Shown here: piece by piece, positions 5,851 through 7,409 of the stretch
Layout: every line of letters starts with the position of its first letter
Position numbering within the stretch: the stretch's first letter is position 1
Origin: Desulfobulbaceae bacterium
GTDB lineage: Bacteria; Desulfobacterota; Desulfobulbia; Desulfobulbales; Desulfobulbaceae
Direction: 5' to 3'
Assembly: GCA_026990725.1 (NCBI GenBank)
Contig: JALXCX010000121.1
Coordinates: forward strand, 1-7,409
Length of the DNA: 7,409 nt
Program-made: the position numbers and the translations under genes
The notes under the pieces: generated by a model
The model's input: the letters and a program-made list of their open reading frames with translations, nothing else
Database searches by the model: none
Told to the model about the DNA's origin: nothing

Positions 5851-6665
5851 CAGACCACCTCCCTTCGTAAGCCCACATAATGGAGCGCAGGTTTATTGCC
5901 CATGTCCGGTTTGAGAACCGAAACAACATGCGGCTGGTGCAGAATTTTATACACTTCAGATTCTTTATCATTCAAATCGCCAAATTTTCTTGCCTGTACA
6001 GGGCAGACATTGACACAGGCAGGCAGAAGACCTTTTCGGACCCGGTGATAACACCAGGTACATTTGTCGGCCGTCTTTGTTTTGGGATTGATAAAACGAA
6101 CAGAATAAGGACAGGCCTGAACACAGTAACCGCACGCGACACAGCGTTTGGCATCAATCAGCACAAACCCGTCATCTGTCTGATAGGTAGCACCAACAGG
6201 GCAGACCTGCACGCAGGATGGGTGCTCACACATATTACAGAGTTTAGGTACAAAAAATGTATCGCGAACAGGATGTTCTATATCTTTTCTCGGCTCCTGA
6301 TAGCCGTCAAGGCCGCCATTGGGGCTGTCCACAAAAACATTATCCTGATCATCTATGATGTAACGCTCAACCCAGGTTCTGTACATGCCGTCAGGAACCT
6401 GGTATTCATTTTTATCTGCCACACAACAGGAACCACAGCCGATACATCTGGTTATATCAACAATAAAAGCAAATCTTCTTTTAGGACTGATAAACGTCCC
6501 TTTTTCATCACGCATCCCCGGTATCTGTTCCGGTATATCAGATAAATCCATGGCACCGGCGGGAATAACCAGCAGCAACGAACCGGCTATGGTACCACCA
6601 AGCACCTTCTTGATAAACGCGCGGCGATCCTGGGAGATTTCCTTTTCAATAACATCCATCATCAT
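5850..6665 (-). CDS. Tat-exported NrfC-like ferredoxin subunit with four [4Fe-4S] sites
   Basis: This is a 271-residue protein. A twin-arginine signal (DRRAFIKK at residues 13-20, followed by a hydrophobic stretch to about 38) sends the folded protein to the periplasm. The cysteine motifs are 74/77/80, then 143/146/151/155, 175/178/181/185 and 202/205/217/221, the DmsB/NrfC arrangement of two paired ferredoxin folds. Oddly, the position normally filled by the fourth Cys of the first motif is Asp84 (CIGCGSCCVADK), with an extra Cys81 nearby. The predicted role is to carry electrons from the NrfD-like subunit to the tetraheme cytochrome or directly to the octaheme enzyme. The start overlaps the tetraheme stop by four bases (ATGA). 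Three ATG codons occur in a row, and the first is best spaced from GGGGAGGG. Confidence 0.94.
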   Translation of the reverse strand: MMMDVIEKEISQDRRAFIKKVLGGTIAGSLLLVIPAGAMDLSDIPEQIPGMRDEKGTFISPKRRFAFIVDITRCIGCGSCCVADKNEYQVPDGMYRTWVERYIIDDQDNVFVDSPNGGLDGYQEPRKDIEHPVRDTFFVPKLCNMCEHPSCVQVCPVGATYQTDDGFVLIDAKRCVACGYCVQACPYSVRFINPKTKTADKCTWCYHRVRKGLLPACVNVCPVQARKFGDLNDKESEVYKILHQPHVVSVLKPDMGNKPALHYVGLRREVV

Positions 6666-7210
6666 TTACTTCCCTCCCCTGCACCGACCATGGCTTTTGC
6701 CTCGTTCACCCACATCAGCGGAGCATGGACATTATGACATTGATTACAGTTATGATCTATTCTGACATGTTTCTCTTCAAGATGCTGGGGCATGGAAATC
6801 ATTTTTATTGACTCTTTCGGGCGAGCCCTGATTATCTGGTTATGGCAGCGCAGGCAAAGTTTCTTAATGTCCTTACCTTCTTTTTTCGGCAATTTTGCTG
6901 TCACCTTGCCATCTGTCACATGATCAGCAACCGGTCCATGGCAGAACTCACAGGAAACTGTGTGATGTACTCCGGCCAGGTGCATTTGCCGGATATAGGG
7001 ATGACAGGCCAGACAAGAGGCATTTGTTCCGTTGCGAATCGGGCGGTTTATCTCATCCTGAACAGCACTCCCTCGGTAATGACCAAACTCACCAAACGTA
7101 TCAGGCAGCACCATGGCCCGCACAGCGACGCCAACACCGACGACCACGGCAAGAATCAGGATGATTTTTACCACATGGGAATAAGATTTTGATTTGTACT
7201 CTTGTTGCAC
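6662..7210 (-). CDS. Membrane-anchored tetraheme cytochrome c
   Basis: This is a 182-residue protein starting at GTG 7210 (MQQEYKSKSYSH). One membrane helix at about residues 13-33 (VVKIILILAVVVGVGVAV) anchors a periplasmic domain with four heme sites: CLACH (66-70), CEFCH (87-91), CLRCH (119-123) and CNQCH (155-159). Extra His residues (His77, 82, 83, 96, 143, 148, 153, 162) could be distal ligands. It does not look like a classic NapC/NrfH quinol dehydrogenase; a c3/c7-like or QrcA-like relay fits better. As first gene of the cluster it probably hands electrons from the Fe-S/NrfD pair to the octaheme enzyme. The GTG is preferred over the upstream ATG at 7291 because GGGAGGG lies just before it and because 7291 lies upstream of the predicted transcription start. 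Confidence 0.9.
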   Translation of the reverse strand: MQQEYKSKSYSHVVKIILILAVVVGVGVAVRAMVLPDTFGEFGHYRGSAVQDEINRPIRNGTNASCLACHPYIRQMHLAGVHHTVSCEFCHGPVADHVTDGKVTAKLPKKEGKDIKKLCLRCHNQIIRARPKESIKMISMPQHLEEKHVRIDHNCNQCHNVHAPLMWVNEAKAMVGAGEGSK

Positions 7211-7262
7211 GAAGCCCTCCCTACGTTCACAGAGACAATAATTATTGACGATACTCCTTAAT

Positions 7263-7299
7263 TTCGTTGCAAAACTTGTTCCATAAAACAAGTAACGAA
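7263..7299. other. 37-bp interrupted dyad covering the -24 element
   Basis: TTCGTT (7263-7268) and ACTTGTT (7274-7280) on one side match AACAAGT (7287-7293) and AACGAA (7294-7299) on the other, with a 5-base interruption on the left and a 6-base centre CCATAA. The dyad overlaps the sigma-54 promoter, so it might bind a repressor or be a chance effect in AT-rich DNA. Confidence 0.3.
7268..7283 (-). promoter_or_regulatory. Sigma-54 (-24/-12) promoter of the cytochrome operon
   Basis: The minus strand reads TGGAACAAGTTTTGCA. The invariant GG (7282-7281) and GC (7270-7269) are exactly 10 bases apart, with the flanking T before GG, AAC after it, and TTGCA at -12. It differs from the textbook TGGCACG-N4-TTGCA at two of the 12 defined positions. 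The predicted transcription start is near 7257, giving a leader of about 47 bases to the GTG at 7210. The leader contains a palindrome CAATAATTATTG (7236-7247). Sigma-54 promoters need an AAA+ activator, and two candidate activator sites lie upstream. Confidence 0.75.
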
Positions 7300-7333
7300 T
7301 TTACAGTGAATTACCATGATCAACAAAAATATC

Positions 7334-7349
7334 GTTACCCTGCGGTAAC
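7334..7349. promoter_or_regulatory. Palindromic activator site 1, GTTACC-N4-GGTAAC
   Basis: GTTACC CTGC GGTAAC is a perfect 6+6 dyad centred about 84 bases upstream of the predicted start. This is the usual distance for an upstream site of a sigma-54 activator. A near-copy lies 35 bases further upstream. The cognate regulator is not in the window and I do not know the motif. Confidence 0.6.
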
Positions 7350-7368
7350 AAATTCCCGCCTACCTGGT

Positions 7369-7384
7369 GCTACCAAACGGTAAC
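7369..7384. promoter_or_regulatory. Palindromic activator site 2, GCTACC-N4-GGTAAC
   Basis: GCTACC AAAC GGTAAC matches site 1 at 11 of 12 arm positions, with different spacer bases. This suggests selection on the arms and not a simple duplication. It is centred about 119 bases upstream of the predicted start. The remaining 25 bases to the window edge show no further copy. Confidence 0.55.
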
Positions 7385-7409
7385 ACTTCTGTTCGTTGAG
7401 TAAGTAATT

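Noticed and set aside
5880..6545. Long open frame (221 codons) on the plus strand
   Set aside because: It lies entirely antisense to the Fe-S subunit, whose cysteine motifs and Tat signal are unmistakable. The plus-strand product has no recognisable motif or convincing ribosome site.
7211..7291. Upstream ATG start (7291) for the tetraheme cytochrome
   Set aside because: It lies upstream of the predicted sigma-54 transcription start and has no good ribosome site, while GTG 7210 follows GGGAGGG at proper spacing and puts the membrane anchor near the N-terminus.

Overview
All seven genes in this window lie on the minus strand, so the biology reads from right to left. The window suggests an anaerobic Gram-negative bacterium with quinone-based respiration and many periplasmic c-type cytochromes. 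A deltaproteobacterium (Desulfobacterota, for example a Desulfobulbales relative) is the best guess. This rests on gene content: multiheme cytochromes, NrfC/NrfD-type subunits and a -24/-12 promoter. It is inference and no marker gene proves it.

Right half (7409 to 2706): a respiratory operon. A close match to the sigma-54 (-24/-12) promoter consensus at 7268-7283 is preceded by two copies of a GTTACC-N4-GGTAAC palindrome, centred about 84 and 119 bases upstream of the predicted start, where an activator of sigma-54 RNA polymerase normally binds. Then follow a membrane-anchored tetraheme cytochrome c, a Tat-exported four-cluster ferredoxin subunit (NrfC-like) and a polytopic NrfD/PsrC-like quinol-oxidising subunit. 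These three are translationally coupled by 1-4 base overlaps. After a 292-base structured spacer comes a secreted octaheme cytochrome of the hydroxylamine oxidoreductase (HAO) family. A strong intrinsic terminator at 2706-2735 ends the unit. The inferred pathway is menaquinol -> NrfD-like subunit -> Fe-S subunit -> tetraheme cytochrome -> octaheme HAO-like enzyme. The enzyme would reduce a periplasmic nitrogen oxide (nitrite or hydroxylamine to ammonia is the leading idea). It resembles an Nrf system in which the pentaheme NrfA is replaced by an HAO-family protein.

Middle (2027-2683): a small exported protein of unknown function, starting directly after the terminator.

Left part (1-1994): housekeeping genes. 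purA (adenylosuccinate synthetase) has a good sigma-70 promoter. rpoZ (RNA polymerase omega) follows, behind two hairpins. The first 32 codons of a dnaJ-like gene run off the left edge.

The most interesting content is the combination of an HAO-type octaheme enzyme with a dedicated quinol-oxidising NrfC/NrfD/tetraheme module under apparent sigma-54 control.
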